From assembly GCA_018262505.1 (NCBI GenBank), contig JAGSYV010000003.1:1-64000 (forward strand): DNA of 64,000 nt, given 5' to 3'. Positions 9,011 to 19,744 of this stretch are shown piece by piece. The stretch is from Pseudomonadota bacterium. Its GTDB lineage: Bacteria > Pseudomonadota > Alphaproteobacteria > Rhizobiales > Pleomorphomonadaceae. The notes beneath the pieces are model-generated. The model saw nothing but the letters and a program-made list of their open reading frames with translations, did no database searches and was not told where the DNA came from. A program made the position numbers and the translations under genes. How positions within the stretch are numbered: the stretch's first letter is position 1; each line of letters starts with the position of its first letter.

Positions 9011-10183
9011 GTGAGTCATTCCGAAGTCCAAGGCGAGCTTGTCGCCATTACCGAAGAACTCAAGTCGTGGCTGATGACCGAGGCGCTGCCGGTCTGGTGG
9101 GCGTTCGGCGTCGATCACGTCAACGGCGGCTTCCACGAGGTGCTGGGCCTCAGGTGCGAGATCACGCCAGCGCCGCGCCGCGTGCGTGTGACGGCGCGCC
9201 AGATCTTCACCTTCGCGCTGGCCGGCCGGCTCGGCTGGACCGGCCCCTGGGAGCGGACGGTGGAGGAGGGGCTTACCTACTTCCTTGAGAAATGCCTGTT
9301 GCCCAACGGGGCGGTGCGCATGGTGACCAACGCCGACGGCTCGCCCAAGGACGATACCTTCTGCCTCTACGACCAGGCCTTCGCGCTGTTCGCCATGGCC
9401 GCCGCCGCGTCGGTGGTGAAGGATCGTTCGGCGGTCGAGGCGGCGGCGGTGAAGCTCCGGACGCTGCTGATGACCGAGTACAAGAACCCGATTGCCGGGT
9501 TCGAGGAATCCAATCCGCCTTCGCTGCCGCTCAAGGCCAATCCGCACATGCATACCTTCGAGGCCTGCCTTGCCTGGGAAGAGGTGGGCGGCGACGCGGA
9601 GTGGAGCCAGCTCGCCGATGAGATCGCCGAACTCTGCCTCGGCAAGTTCCTCGACCCCAAGGAAGGCTGGCTGAAGGAGTTCTTCAACGCCGACTGGTCG
9701 GTGGTCAGCGGCAAGGAGGGCCACATTTGCGAGCCCGGTCACCAGTTCGAATGGGCTTGGCTGCTCACCCGCTGGGGGACGTCGCGCAAGCGCCCCGATG
9801 CCGTCGCGGCGGCGCGTCGCCTTTGCGAACTGGGTGAGAAGCACGGCATCAACGTGCCGCAGCAGGTGGCGATCATGGGCATTCTCGACGACCTGTCCAT
9901 CCATGACGGCACGGCGCGCATGTGGTCGCAGACCGAGCGGATGAAGGGCAACGTGGCACTGGCGGCCGTGGCGGATGACGAGGCGGACCGCGACACCCAC
10001 TTGCAGAAGGTGGTGACGGCAGCGCGGGCGCTGCAGCGCTATTTCGAAATCGACACGCCCGGCCTTTGGCGCGACCGCATGAACCCGGACGGTTCCTTCG
10101 TCATCGAGCCGGCGCCGGCCTCGACCTTCTACCATATCATCTGTGCCATCGACGAGGTTGGGAAGTACATCTCAACCCACTGA
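9011..10183 (+). CDS. AGE family epimerase/isomerase (N-acylglucosamine 2-epimerase-like)
   Basis: Alpha/alpha-barrel sequence with GGF, MHTFEACLAWEE, EPGHQFEWAWLL motifs; probable GTG start at 9011 (track ORF 8984). Confidence 0.87.
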   Translation: MSHSEVQGELVAITEELKSWLMTEALPVWWAFGVDHVNGGFHEVLGLRCEITPAPRRVRVTARQIFTFALAGRLGWTGPWERTVEEGLTYFLEKCLLPNGAVRMVTNADGSPKDDTFCLYDQAFALFAMAAAASVVKDRSAVEAAAVKLRTLLMTEYKNPIAGFEESNPPSLPLKANPHMHTFEACLAWEEVGGDAEWSQLADEIAELCLGKFLDPKEGWLKEFFNADWSVVSGKEGHICEPGHQFEWAWLLTRWGTSRKRPDAVAAARRLCELGEKHGINVPQQVAIMGILDDLSIHDGTARMWSQTERMKGNVALAAVADDEADRDTHLQKVVTAARALQRYFEIDTPGLWRDRMNPDGSFVIEPAPASTFYHIICAIDEVGKYISTH

Positions 10184-10227
10184 GGTGTTTCGTCTTTCCG
10201 GTGTTTGTTGAGGTTGTGAGTCACTAT

Positions 10228-10266
10228 AAGCCGCCCTGTCGCCGGTATTGCCGGCCGGGGCGGCTT
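10228..10266 (+). terminator. Hairpin terminator downstream of AGE epimerase
   Basis: AAGCCGCCC...GGGGCGGCTT stem followed by CTTC. Confidence 0.55.
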
Positions 10267-10409
10267 CTTCATGTTGAGAATCCGATTCAACGTGATTTGG
10301 GCGTGCGAAGAGTCCGGTGGATCACCTAAGTGCTTGATCTCTGAAGCTTGCGCCGGCGGTGATTGTGAGTTCAAGTGCGACTGGAGGAAGCGTAACAAAG
10401 AGGTAACCA

Positions 10410-11998
10410 TGGGGGGCGTGGCGGACGGTCGTCTGTATGGGCAGCCTATGGCGGAGTCAGGGCTCGACACGGCTTTCATCGAACGCTCGCTGTTCGATGC
10501 GCTGGTCGACATTGCCAAGGCCGATCCCGATCTTCCGGCCATCGAGGACCAGAACCGGCAGCCGGTGACGCGCCGGAACCTCTTGCTTGCCGCCTGCGTG
10601 CTTGGTCGCCGGCTCGCTGCCGTCAGCCGGAAGGGCGATCGGGTCGGGCTGCTGCTGCCCAACGTCAACGGCGCCGCCATCGCCTTCTTCGCGCTTCTTG
10701 CTTATGGGCGGACGCCGGCACTGCTCAACTTCACGGCCGGTAGTCATGGTCTTGGCGGCGCCATCAAGGTCGGCACCATCCGAACGGTGATCACCTCCAG
10801 CGCTTTCGTGAAGACAGCCAGGCTTGAGCCGGTGATCGACGACCTCAAGGGCAAGGTCCGCATCGTCTATCTCGAAGATGTCCGGGCAGGTCTCTCGCTG
10901 GTCGACAAGGTTGTCGGCGCGACCTACGCGCGCTGGGCGCGGATGCTGCACCGGTCCTATCGGCGGGCGCCCCATGACATCGCCGCCGTGCTGTTCACCT
11001 CGGGCACCGAAGGGGTTCCCAAGGGGGTGGGGCTCACCTCGACCAACTTCCTGTCCAACGTTGCGCAGATCCTCGCGCTCTACAAGTTTCATCCCGAAGA
11101 TACGATGTTCAATGCGCTGCCGGTGTTTCACTCCTACGGTCTCACCGCCGGCCTCTTCCTGCCGATCTATGGCCGCTTCAAGTCGTTCCTCTACCCCTCG
11201 CCACTGCACTACAAGATCATCCCCGGCCTCGTCAGGGACAGCGGCTCGACGGTGTTGCTGTCCACCGACACCTTCGCCGCCGGCTGGGCGCGGGCGGCCG
11301 AGGACGGCGACTTCAACAAAGTTCGTCTCACCATCCTCGGTGCCGAGCGCGTCAAGGAGCAGACGCGGGCGCTGTGGATGGACCGCTTCGGCGTGGTGCT
11401 CAACGAAGGTTATGGGGCGACCGAATGCGCGCCGGTGCTGTCTGTCAACTATCCGGGCAGTTTCCGAGATGGCACCGTCGGACGCCTGCTGCCGGGCATA
11501 GAGGCGCGGCTCGATCCGGTGCCGGGTCTTGAGATCGGTGGTCGCCTGCACGTGCGGGCGCCCAACATCATGGCGGGCTATTACCTCGCCGACCAGCCGG
11601 GCGACCTCAAGCGCAACGACCCGGACGGCTGGTACGACACCGGCGACATCGTCTCCATCGACGACGACGGTTTCGTCACGCTGCTCGGTCGCGCCAAGCG
11701 CTTTGCCAAGGTGGGCGGGGAGATGATTTCGCTCGCCGCCGTGGAGGCCTTCGCGGCGGCGATATGGCCGCATGCGTCGCATGCCGTGGTCGCCATATCG
11801 GACCCGCGCAAGGGCGAGGCCCTGGTGCTGGTCACCGACGCTGGCGACGCCACCGTCGAAGAACTCATGGCCTATGCGCGCGAGCATGGCGTGCCGGAGC
11901 TGCAGGTGCCGCGCAAGATCGTCAAAACCTATGCGCTGCCGGTGCTCGGCACGGGCAAAATGGACCTCGCGGCCATCGAGCAAATGGCCCGTTCCTGA
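10410..11998 (+). CDS. AMP-dependent synthetase / acyl-CoA (acyl-ACP) ligase
   Basis: AVLFTSGTEGVPKGV, NEGYGATECAP, GWYDTGDI, LGRAKRFAKVGGEMIS motifs; start uncertain (track 10271). Confidence 0.9.
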
Positions 11999-12207
11999 GG
12001 TTGTTTTTCCGCTGCATATCCGAAGTGTCTGAAGGGATTCATCTCCCGGGATGGGCAGGTTGTGCCGAACGTGACCGATTCACCGATCGGTAAGGGTTCC
12101 GTGAGACCCTTCATACGCGCCATCAGACCGCAGGACAACCAGGGGTGGTTACCCTAGTCTGATTTAAGTGGTTCCGAAATCGGTTAAAAAGAGTGCAATT
12201 ATTTATG

Positions 12208-12237
12208 GTTAACAAAGGCTTGCGGGCCTTTATTAAC
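12208..12237. repeat. Stem-loop: 12-bp arms with one mismatch, 6-nt loop
   Basis: GTTAACAAAGGC-TTGCGG-GCCTTTATTAAC in the AT-richer intergenic region. Confidence 0.6.
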
Positions 12238-12911
12238 GTAAATCCTCAGATTCGTCGCAAATTTCCGCTCCGCAACTGCCTGGCACTTGAGGATCATCCG
12301 AAACCATCAACGAACACAAGAGGATGTATCGCTATCCTCCGATGTGTTGTTTGGTTTGCAGTGGTTTTCTGAGCTGCGGAATAGGGCGGCAAAACAGCCC
12401 CAAATCGTCAGAAATGCTTTCTTTATAAGCTCCCCACGCATGCCCGAGGCTTCTTTCTGCGAGAAGATACCCGGTGATGCCGAACTCGAATTCTCGGTGG
12501 CGTCCGCAACTTCAGAGAGTCCGGTGCGTCGCCGCCTCAGACAGTGAATCAAAATCGAAGGGGGCAGGCAAGCCTAAATGGGAGTCATTTCAGGCGATTG
12601 GCGGAGATGGTTTGCCCACCATCGAGTCACGCCGGTTTGATCTGGTGAATCCGGTTCCGGGCGCAAGCCATTGAGGCCTGTCCGGCTCGAAGGGAGGCCG
12701 GCGGGCGCCGTCCGCGAACGGGCATAACGCCCTTCGAATTGTGCAACCTTACGAATTATCGCGGCGTAATACGGAATGAGATTTGGTATCTCTGCCCAAA
12801 GACACCCTGGGCTCTCCCCCCTATTCTGACAATGCCCCGGTTGGACGTTCAGAGGTGAACGCCGGGGACCATGCGCGTGCGCATCGTGGGGGAAAACTCA
12901 GGGAGTGAGAT

Positions 12912-14225
12912 ATGAGCACCACCGTGACATCGGGCGGGTTGGGCGCGAGCGGGATTGACGCGACCTACAAGAAGGTGGCCTTTCGGCTGATCCCGTACAT
13001 CTTCGTCTGCTACCTTTTCAATTATCTCGACCGCGTCAACGTCGGCTTCGCCAAGCTCAAGATGCTGGACGATCTTGGCCTCAGCGAGACGGCCTACGGC
13101 CTTGGCGCCGGTATCTTCTTTCTGGGCTATGTGGCCTGTGGCGTGCCGAGCAACCTGATGCTGCACCGCTTCGGCGCCCGCCGCTGGATCGCGCTGATCA
13201 TGGTGCTGTGGGGCCTGTTGTCCACCAGCCTGCTGCTCGTCCGGTCGGCCGAGACGTTCTATGTCCTGCGTTTCCTGACCGGCGCGGCCGAGGCCGGCTT
13301 CTTCCCCGGCATCGTTCTCTACCTGACCAAGTGGTTCCCCTCGGCGCGGCGTGGCCAGGTGATGGCGCTGTTCATGTCGGCCATTCCCCTGTCGGGAGTG
13401 CTCGGCGGACCGTTCTCGGGCTGGATCCTCGGACACTTCACTGACGGTCAGGCTGGCATGCATGCCTGGCAGTGGCTCTTCCTGTTGCAGGGATTGCCGA
13501 CGGTGGTCCTCGGTCTCGGCATCCTCGCCGTGCTCAGCAACGGCATCGACGATGCGAGCTTCCTGTCGTCGGATGAGAAAGCCGCCCTCAAGCAGGCTTT
13601 GGTGGAAGACGACAAGAACCGTCCGACCACGGTGTCCGACAGCTTCGCCGCCGTCATCCGCAACCCGGGAGTCTGGGCGCTGGGCGTGATCTACTTCTCG
13701 ATCCAGAGCGGCGTCTACATGATCAATTTCTGGCTGCCGTCGATCATCAAGGCCAGCGGTCAGACCGATCCGGCGCTGGTCGGCTGGCTGAGCGCCATTC
13801 CCTATGTCGCCGCCAGTTTCTTCATGTTGTACGTCGGGCGTTCGGCGGACCGGCGGCGGGAGCGTCGCCTGCATCTGGCCGTTCCCATGCTGATGGGGGT
13901 CGGTGGCTTGCTGATCGCGGCCAACTTCAGCGCCAACCCGACCATCGCGCTGGTCGGTCTCACCATCGCCACCATGGGCGCTCTCACGGGCTTGCCGATG
14001 TTCTGGCCGATTTCCGGCGGCTATCTGTCGCCGGCCGCGGCGGCCGGCGGCCTTGCCCTGATCAACTCCATCGGACAGATCGCGGGGTTCGTCAGCCCCT
14101 ATATGGTGGGGTGGATCAAGGATATGACCCAAAGCACCGACACGGCGCTCTATATCCTGGCCGCGATCATTCTGGTTGGCGTGGTCCTGGTGCTGCGTAT
14201 TCCCGGCAAGCTGGTCAACCGGTAA
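12912..14225 (+). CDS. MFS transporter (anion:cation symporter-type, sugar acid permease-like)
   Basis: 437 aa, 12 TM, YLFNYLDRVNVGFAKLKM start; linked to glycerate kinase and a CdaR-type regulator. Confidence 0.9.
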   Translation: MSTTVTSGGLGASGIDATYKKVAFRLIPYIFVCYLFNYLDRVNVGFAKLKMLDDLGLSETAYGLGAGIFFLGYVACGVPSNLMLHRFGARRWIALIMVLWGLLSTSLLLVRSAETFYVLRFLTGAAEAGFFPGIVLYLTKWFPSARRGQVMALFMSAIPLSGVLGGPFSGWILGHFTDGQAGMHAWQWLFLLQGLPTVVLGLGILAVLSNGIDDASFLSSDEKAALKQALVEDDKNRPTTVSDSFAAVIRNPGVWALGVIYFSIQSGVYMINFWLPSIIKASGQTDPALVGWLSAIPYVAASFFMLYVGRSADRRRERRLHLAVPMLMGVGGLLIAANFSANPTIALVGLTIATMGALTGLPMFWPISGGYLSPAAAAGGLALINSIGQIAGFVSPYMVGWIKDMTQSTDTALYILAAIILVGVVLVLRIPGKLVNR

Positions 14226-14232
14226 GCTGACC

Positions 14233-14259
14233 GCCGGGAGCCTGTCGTGGGCTCCCGGC
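14233..14259 (+). terminator. Hairpin between MFS and glycerate kinase
   Basis: GCCGGGAGCC...GGCTCCCGGC perfect 10-bp arms followed by a pyrimidine-rich CTCTTTCC. Confidence 0.5.
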
Positions 14260-14327
14260 CTCTTTCCTGCCCCGGTGTCGGACACGACACTTCAAGTTCG
14301 TCTTTCCCAATCGATAAGGACCCGGCG

Positions 14328-15485
14328 ATGAAAATCGTCATAGCCCCAGATTCCTTCAAGGAAAGCCTGTCGGCGCTGGAAGTCGCCAACAACATCCGAG
14401 ACGGTTTTCGCGAGATTTTTCCCGATGCCGACTATGTCGTCCTGCCGGTTGCCGATGGCGGCGAGGGCACGGTCGACGCCATGGTGGCGGCCACGAACGG
14501 CACCATCGTTCGTCTCGCCGTGTCCGGGCCGCTGGGCAAACCGGTCGATGCCTTCTTTGGGTTGACCGGCGATGGCAGGACGGCGATCATCGAGATGGCG
14601 GCCGCCAGCGGCCTTATGCTGGTGCCGCCGGAAGCGCGGGCCCCCTTGATCACCACCACCTATGGGGTGGGAGAACTGATCCGGGCGGCGCTCGACAAGG
14701 GCGCTCGTCATTTCATCGTCGGGATAGGCGGCAGCGCCACCAATGACGGCGGCGCCGGTATGTTGCAGGCGCTGGGCGTGCGCTTTCTGGACGCCGAGGG
14801 CGAACCGCTCGGACCCGGTGGCGGCGAGCTTGGCCGTCTGGCCACCCTTGACGTGGCCGATCTCGATCCCCGCCTTGCCGGGTGCCGTATCGAAGTGGCC
14901 TGCGATGTCGACAACCCGCTGACCGGCCCGCGTGGCGCCTCCGCCGTGTTCGGTCCTCAAAAGGGCGCGACGCCGGACCAGGTGGCGCTCCTCGACGCCA
15001 ACCTTGGCCACTATGCGGAGATCGTCAAGGCCGCGCTCGGCGCGGACGTGGCGCATTTGCCCGGCGCGGGGGCGGCGGGCGGTCTCGGCGCCGGCATCAA
15101 GGCCTTTCTCGGCGCCGCTCTGAAGCCGGGTTCGGAGATCGTCACCACGGCGGTGGGGCTCGACGCGGCGCTGGCGGATGCCGATCTGGTCATCACCGGC
15201 GAGGGGCGTATCGATGGCCAGACCATCCATGGCAAAACGCCGGTCGGTGTCGCCATGGTGGCAAAGCGTTACGGGAAGCCGGTGATCGGCATCGCCGGAT
15301 GCCTGGGCGCGGACGCCGATGCCGTGTTCAGCCATGGGATCGACGCGGTGTTCAGCGTGCTGTCGCGCTCCTGTTCGCTCGCCGAGGCTTTCGCCGAGGC
15401 GGAGGACAACCTGCGCGTCACGGCGCGCAACGTCGCGGCGACGCTGAGGCTCGGTGGGTTCGGCAAGGCTCTTTCTCTTTGTTAA
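14328..15485 (+). CDS. garK: Glycerate 2-kinase
   Basis: [50 protein letters not shown](I)HGKTPVGVA. Confidence 0.93.
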   Translation: MKIVIAPDSFKESLSALEVANNIRDGFREIFPDADYVVLPVADGGEGTVDAMVAATNGTIVRLAVSGPLGKPVDAFFGLTGDGRTAIIEMAAASGLMLVPPEARAPLITTTYGVGELIRAALDKGARHFIVGIGGSATNDGGAGMLQALGVRFLDAEGEPLGPGGGELGRLATLDVADLDPRLAGCRIEVACDVDNPLTGPRGASAVFGPQKGATPDQVALLDANLGHYAEIVKAALGADVAHLPGAGAAGGLGAGIKAFLGAALKPGSEIVTTAVGLDAALADADLVITGEGRIDGQTIHGKTPVGVAMVAKRYGKPVIGIAGCLGADADAVFSHGIDAVFSVLSRSCSLAEAFAEAEDNLRVTARNVAATLRLGGFGKALSLC

Positions 15486-15646
15486 GACGCAATTCCGGAC
15501 GGAAAACCGGATACCACTTTTCGGTCCGATGCCTCAGCTCGTCGAACGCCTGAGGCGGATCTTCGGCGGCCGTAGTATGGTGTGGGCTCGCATCACCGGA
15601 GACGTTGCCCTTGGATCGCGTGCCGCAGACCTTTACCTTGTTGCAC

Positions 15647-16795
15647 ATGGATGCCGCTCTGGCCCAGTCCATCGTCGAGCGGTCGATGCAGATCATCGAT
15701 TGCAATGTCAATGTGATGGACGCCCGGGGCATCATCATCGCCAGCGGGGATCGCAGCCGGATCGGCACGATGCACCAGGGGGCGCTGCTCGTCCTCGACA
15801 AACGGGATGCCGTGGAGATCGATGGCGAGATGGCCAAGCGCCTCAATGGCGTCAAGCCGGGCGTCAATCTGCCGCTGCGCAGCCAAAACAACATTGTCGG
15901 CTGCATTGGGCTTACTGGCGAGCCCGGGGAAGTCTGTCGCTTCGCTGAACTGGTTCGTCTCGCGGCCGAGACCATGCTTGAGCAAGCACGCCTGATGCAG
16001 CTGCTGGCGCGCGATGCCCGCCTCCGCGAAACGCTGGTTCATAGTCTGCTTCGTGGCGAGGAGATTACGCCATGGCTGCGCACCTGGGCCGAACGCCTGG
16101 GCCTCGATCTCGGCACGCCGCGTGTCGTGGCCGTCATCGAAGTAACGACGGGCGGCGCGGACGTGAAAACCATTGTCGCCGAACTCGAACGCCTGCACGG
16201 CCTGCTCAACCTGCCGTCGCACAACAATCTGGTGGCGACCACGTCGCTCAATGAGATTGTGGTTCTGAAGCCGGCGCTGAGCGGCCAGGGCAAGTGGGAT
16301 CTCGATACGCACCGGCAACGCATCGAGAAGCTGCTGTCGCGCATGAGCGAGGGAACGAGGCTGGGCCTTCGCATTGCGCTCGGTCGCTATTTCCCGGGCG
16401 CGCAGGCCATTCCGAAGTCCTACCAGTTGGCCAAGGCGACGCTGGCGGTCGGCAAGCGGCGCTGGCCGGATCGGTCGGTGTTTATCTACGACGACCTGCG
16501 CCTACCGGTGATGCTCGACGCGCTCGGGCAGAACTGGCTGAACGATGACATCGGATCGCCGATCGACGCGCTGATGGAGGCCGACAGGAGCGGCCAGCTT
16601 CTGGCCACGCTCAACACCTGGTTCGAGCACAACATGCATATGGGCAAGACGGCCGAGGCGCTGGGCATCCATCGCAATACGCTCGACTATCGGATGCGCC
16701 GCATTCGGGAGTTCTCGAAGGTCGAAATGTCCTCGCTGGAAGAATGCTTCGGCCTCTATCTCGGATGCATTTCCAGAAAGTGGCATGGCGGATAA
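15647..16795 (+). CDS. cdaR: Sugar diacid utilisation regulator (CdaR family, PucR C-terminal HTH)
   Basis: ALAQSIVERSMQIIDCNVNVMDARGIIIASGD; C-terminal NMHMGKTAEALGIHRNTLDYRMRRI HTH. Confidence 0.9.
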   Translation: MDAALAQSIVERSMQIIDCNVNVMDARGIIIASGDRSRIGTMHQGALLVLDKRDAVEIDGEMAKRLNGVKPGVNLPLRSQNNIVGCIGLTGEPGEVCRFAELVRLAAETMLEQARLMQLLARDARLRETLVHSLLRGEEITPWLRTWAERLGLDLGTPRVVAVIEVTTGGADVKTIVAELERLHGLLNLPSHNNLVATTSLNEIVVLKPALSGQGKWDLDTHRQRIEKLLSRMSEGTRLGLRIALGRYFPGAQAIPKSYQLAKATLAVGKRRWPDRSVFIYDDLRLPVMLDALGQNWLNDDIGSPIDALMEADRSGQLLATLNTWFEHNMHMGKTAEALGIHRNTLDYRMRRIREFSKVEMSSLEECFGLYLGCISRKWHGG

Positions 16796-16989
16796 CCGGG
16801 GCGCGGAGATGCGAGGTCGTCTCGGCCTGTCGGCGAACGGGAAAAAAGATTGCCTGTCGCTTTGCTCCGGCGCAACAAAAGCGGCGCCTTACGACTTTTC
16901 CCGGGAAGACTGTCCGACTATCATGTGCCATACCCCAAGGAGGTAGGGCCGGTTTCGGATGAGATCGGGCTGGCTTCTTTTGCGCAAGG

Positions 16990-17826
16990 ATGTCCTCGTT
17001 GTCCCTTAGCCCCCAATCCGTGAGCCGCCCGCTCGACGCCATCGACCCGGTGTGGGCGCGCGTTCGGCGGGAAGCCGCGGCCGTCGTCGAGAACGAGCCG
17101 GCGCTGGGCGGCTTCATGCACCTCACCGTGCTCGATCATGTCAGGCTTGAGGATGCCGTCATCCAGCGCGTGGCCGATCGGCTCGGCAATACCACCGTCC
17201 TCTCGGCGATGATCGCACAGGCCTTTCGCGAGGCGGTCGCCGACGACGCCGATATCGCCGCCGCCTTCCGCTCGGACATCGTCGCCTTCGAAGACCGCGA
17301 TCCGGCTTGCGACCGGTTCATCGAGCCACTGCTCTACTTCAAGGGGTATCACGCCATTGAGGCGCATCGGCTCGCCCACTGGCTTTGGAACCATGGCCGC
17401 CGCGATCTGGCGCTCTATCTGCAAAGTCGGTCGTCCGAGGTGTTTCAGGTCGATATCAATCCTGGCGCACGGCTCGGGCGCGGTCTGTTCTTCGACCACG
17501 CCACCGGTATCGTCATCGGCGAGACCGCCGTGGTGGAAGACGACGTGTCGCTGCTGCAGAATGTCACGCTCGGTGGCACCGGCAAGGAGACAGGCGATCG
17601 TCATCCCAAGATCCGGCACGGCGTGATGATCGGAGCCGGGTCGAAGATTCTTGGCAACATCGAGGTTGGTTGCTGCTCGCGCGTCGCAGCCGGATCGGTG
17701 GTGCTGAAGCCGGTGCCGCGCGGCACGACGGTGGCCGGCGTGCCGGCACGGGTGATCGGGGAGGCCGGCTGCAGCGATCCCTCCCATTCCATGGAACAAC
17801 GCCTGCTGGATGGCGCGGAAGGCTGA
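16990..17826 (+). CDS. cysE: Serine O-acetyltransferase
   Basis: Left-handed beta-helix hexapeptides; YFKGYHAIEAHRLAHWLW, DINPGARLGRGLFFDHATGIVIGETA. Confidence 0.96.
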   Translation: MSSLSLSPQSVSRPLDAIDPVWARVRREAAAVVENEPALGGFMHLTVLDHVRLEDAVIQRVADRLGNTTVLSAMIAQAFREAVADDADIAAAFRSDIVAFEDRDPACDRFIEPLLYFKGYHAIEAHRLAHWLWNHGRRDLALYLQSRSSEVFQVDINPGARLGRGLFFDHATGIVIGETAVVEDDVSLLQNVTLGGTGKETGDRHPKIRHGVMIGAGSKILGNIEVGCCSRVAAGSVVLKPVPRGTTVAGVPARVIGEAGCSDPSHSMEQRLLDGAEG

Positions 17827-17942
17827 GAAAGAGCGGGGAACCATGCAACCGCCCCGTCGTTCGAGGGTTTCCTTGCTAGTCCGTCCGTGCCAGAACACGC
17901 TCACGCCGGCGACTCGTCGCCGTCCGGTTCGTCGCTTCCGTC

Positions 17943-18191
17943 ATGAGCGACAGCCGGCATTCAGACTGGAGAGCTAAGTTGACTAAAGACGAAATCGCCC
18001 GCATCGAGAAATTCCTGCGCAAGACGCTGCAGTCGCCGACCATCAGCGTGCGGGTGCGGCCGCGCAAGACCGACTCGGCCGAAGTCTACGTTGGCGAGGA
18101 GTTCATCGGCGTCGTCTATGAGGATGATGAGGACGACGACAAGTCGTTCAATTTCCAGATGGCGATTCTCGCCGAGGATATTGCCGACTGA
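17943..18191 (+). CDS. DUF3126 family protein
   Basis: Short acidic conserved alphaproteobacterial protein TKDEIARIEKFLRKTLQSPTISVR...EVYVGEEFIGVVYEDDEDDDKSF. Confidence 0.8.
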   Translation: MSDSRHSDWRAKLTKDEIARIEKFLRKTLQSPTISVRVRPRKTDSAEVYVGEEFIGVVYEDDEDDDKSFNFQMAILAEDIAD

Positions 18192-18217
18192 CGACAGGCG
18201 CATCGGCAAAGCCGTTT

Positions 18218-18258
18218 AGAGCGCTTCGCGTGTCACTCAAACACGGGGCGCTCTTTTT
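18218..18258 (+). terminator. Terminator downstream of DUF3126 gene
   Basis: AGAGCGC-TTCG-CGTGT...ACACG-GG-GCGCTCT followed by TTTTT. Confidence 0.7.
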
Positions 18259-18300
18259 ATGTCGGATGCTTTTGCGGTGTACCGTTGGCGCTCGAAGCCT

Positions 18301-19176
18301 CTAGGCGGTGACGCCGAAGGACAACAGCAGCACGCGCACGCCGCTCTTGATGCCGTCCCAGTTGCCAAGCAGCCCCTTGCGGAAGCGGATCTGCACCGAG
18401 AGATCGTTGCCGGCGTGAATTTCCGTCAGGCAGGAGGCGGGATATTCGCTGTCGTCGGGCGCCGTGCAGTGGGTGGTGAACGGGTTGGTCGAGCCCGCCT
18501 CGAAGAATACTTCCTCGCCGCTGAGGCCCGACTCCTCGGACATGCGGTGACCGACGAGACCGGCCGGCGCCGGAATGGTGCCTTCCTCGAAGAAGTGCTG
18601 ATAGACGTTGATCAGCCGACCGACGCTGTCGGTGGGTGTGTCGCGCGTGCGAATTGTCAGGTAGACGACCGGCGCATCGGCACCGAGATCGAGAAAGTCC
18701 TTGCGGAAGGCACGCGTGTAGCCAGCCATTTCTGGGAAGTGGACGGCGAGGTCTATGCGGTCGTGCGGCCCGACGTTTCTCTGATCGGCGAAACGGAACA
18801 TGTTGGCCGGGATCACCAGCCGTTGCTGGCCAATGAACAGCGCGATCGGCGTCGGGTCTGTCGATCGCCCATCCTGGCTGTCGAAATTGCCGGAGAGGTT
18901 GATGAGGATGTTCACCAGCATCACGCCGCCGGCCAGCAGGAAGGTGGTGAGAACGGCGCGCAGGAACCAGGCAGCCGCGCTGGTGCGGCGTCGGGCCGGA
19001 CGTCGGACCGGACGAAGCAGGCTTTCATCCGAATATGACGCGTAGTGGGTCACGACCGCCTCCCGATTTGAGACAGGAATCCAAACCGCCGCCACCGGCC
19101 GTTTCAGAACTCCGCCGAACCCCCGCCTCTTTCGTCCCAAGGCCGGTCCGCGTCCTCGCGGCCCGCGCCTTGCCAC
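18301..19176 (-). CDS. Hypothetical membrane-anchored protein
   Basis: One N-terminal TM (AAAWFLRAVLTTFLLAGGVMLVNILINL) and an extracytoplasmic domain; true start may be GTG near 19053 (VTHYASYSDESLLRP). Confidence 0.75.
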   Translation of the reverse strand: MARRGPRGRGPALGRKRRGFGGVLKRPVAAVWIPVSNREAVVTHYASYSDESLLRPVRRPARRRTSAAAWFLRAVLTTFLLAGGVMLVNILINLSGNFDSQDGRSTDPTPIALFIGQQRLVIPANMFRFADQRNVGPHDRIDLAVHFPEMAGYTRAFRKDFLDLGADAPVVYLTIRTRDTPTDSVGRLINVYQHFFEEGTIPAPAGLVGHRMSEESGLSGEEVFFEAGSTNPFTTHCTAPDDSEYPASCLTEIHAGNDLSVQIRFRKGLLGNWDGIKSGVRVLLLSFGVTA

Positions 19177-19219
19177 GTGCAGAGCAGGTCTATCCTTACT
19201 GTTTCATTTCGGATCAGGG

Positions 19220-19235
19220 TTAAGGCGGGGTTAAC
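19220..19235 (+). promoter_or_regulatory. Candidate CtrA-binding site
   Basis: TTAA-GGCGGGG-TTAAC matches TTAA-N7-TTAAC. Confidence 0.4.
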
Positions 19236-19239
19236 GGCA

Positions 19240-19569
19240 ATGAATGTCGAGATTCTGGTGACGTGTTTTTCGGTCGCTCTTGGCTTCGTCCTGGCGGGTC
19301 TTCTGTCGTCCCTCTATCAGCTCGTGACGTCGAAGCCGGCCCGCTTCGAGATGCAGGCAGAGACGATTCTGCTCGGTGTCGCGCAGACCTTTCTGATCAT
19401 GTTTGCCGGTCCGGCGATCTTGATGCGCAACGCCATCCGCGGCCGGCGGATCGAACATCGCAACGTTGGTTGGCTGGTTGCCTCCACGGCGATCGCCGGT
19501 GCGTGGAGTCTCTGTTCGGGCGTCATGTTGTTGCCGTTCTTTGTTGTGGTCGCACAGTCGATCGGCTGA
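19240..19569 (+). CDS. Conserved hypothetical membrane protein
   Basis: MNVEILVTCFSVALGFVLAGLLSSLYQLVTSKPARFEM...; 3 predicted TM segments. Confidence 0.75.
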   Translation: MNVEILVTCFSVALGFVLAGLLSSLYQLVTSKPARFEMQAETILLGVAQTFLIMFAGPAILMRNAIRGRRIEHRNVGWLVASTAIAGAWSLCSGVMLLPFFVVVAQSIG

Positions 19570-19744
19570 GCCAGCGCTCGAATTTCTGTGGTTGCTGCCC
19601 ACTAAACGCTTAACTGCGAAAGATTTCTGAAACGCTTCGTCCCTAGAGTTGGCCCTCATGCTTTTGGGCGGGACGTGGGGATATGTCGCGGTTCGGCTGG
19701 GGAGAGGCAGAACGGAAGAGCGCGTGCCGCCGCGAGGTGGCAGC

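Noticed and set aside
12287-12547. 86-aa and 81-aa opposing ORFs in the 12-kb gap
   Set aside because: No RBS, no recognisable features, on both strands simultaneously.
12849-14285. 478-aa minus-strand ORF antisense to the MFS gene
   Set aside because: Composition typical of antisense frames; the MFS protein is convincing.
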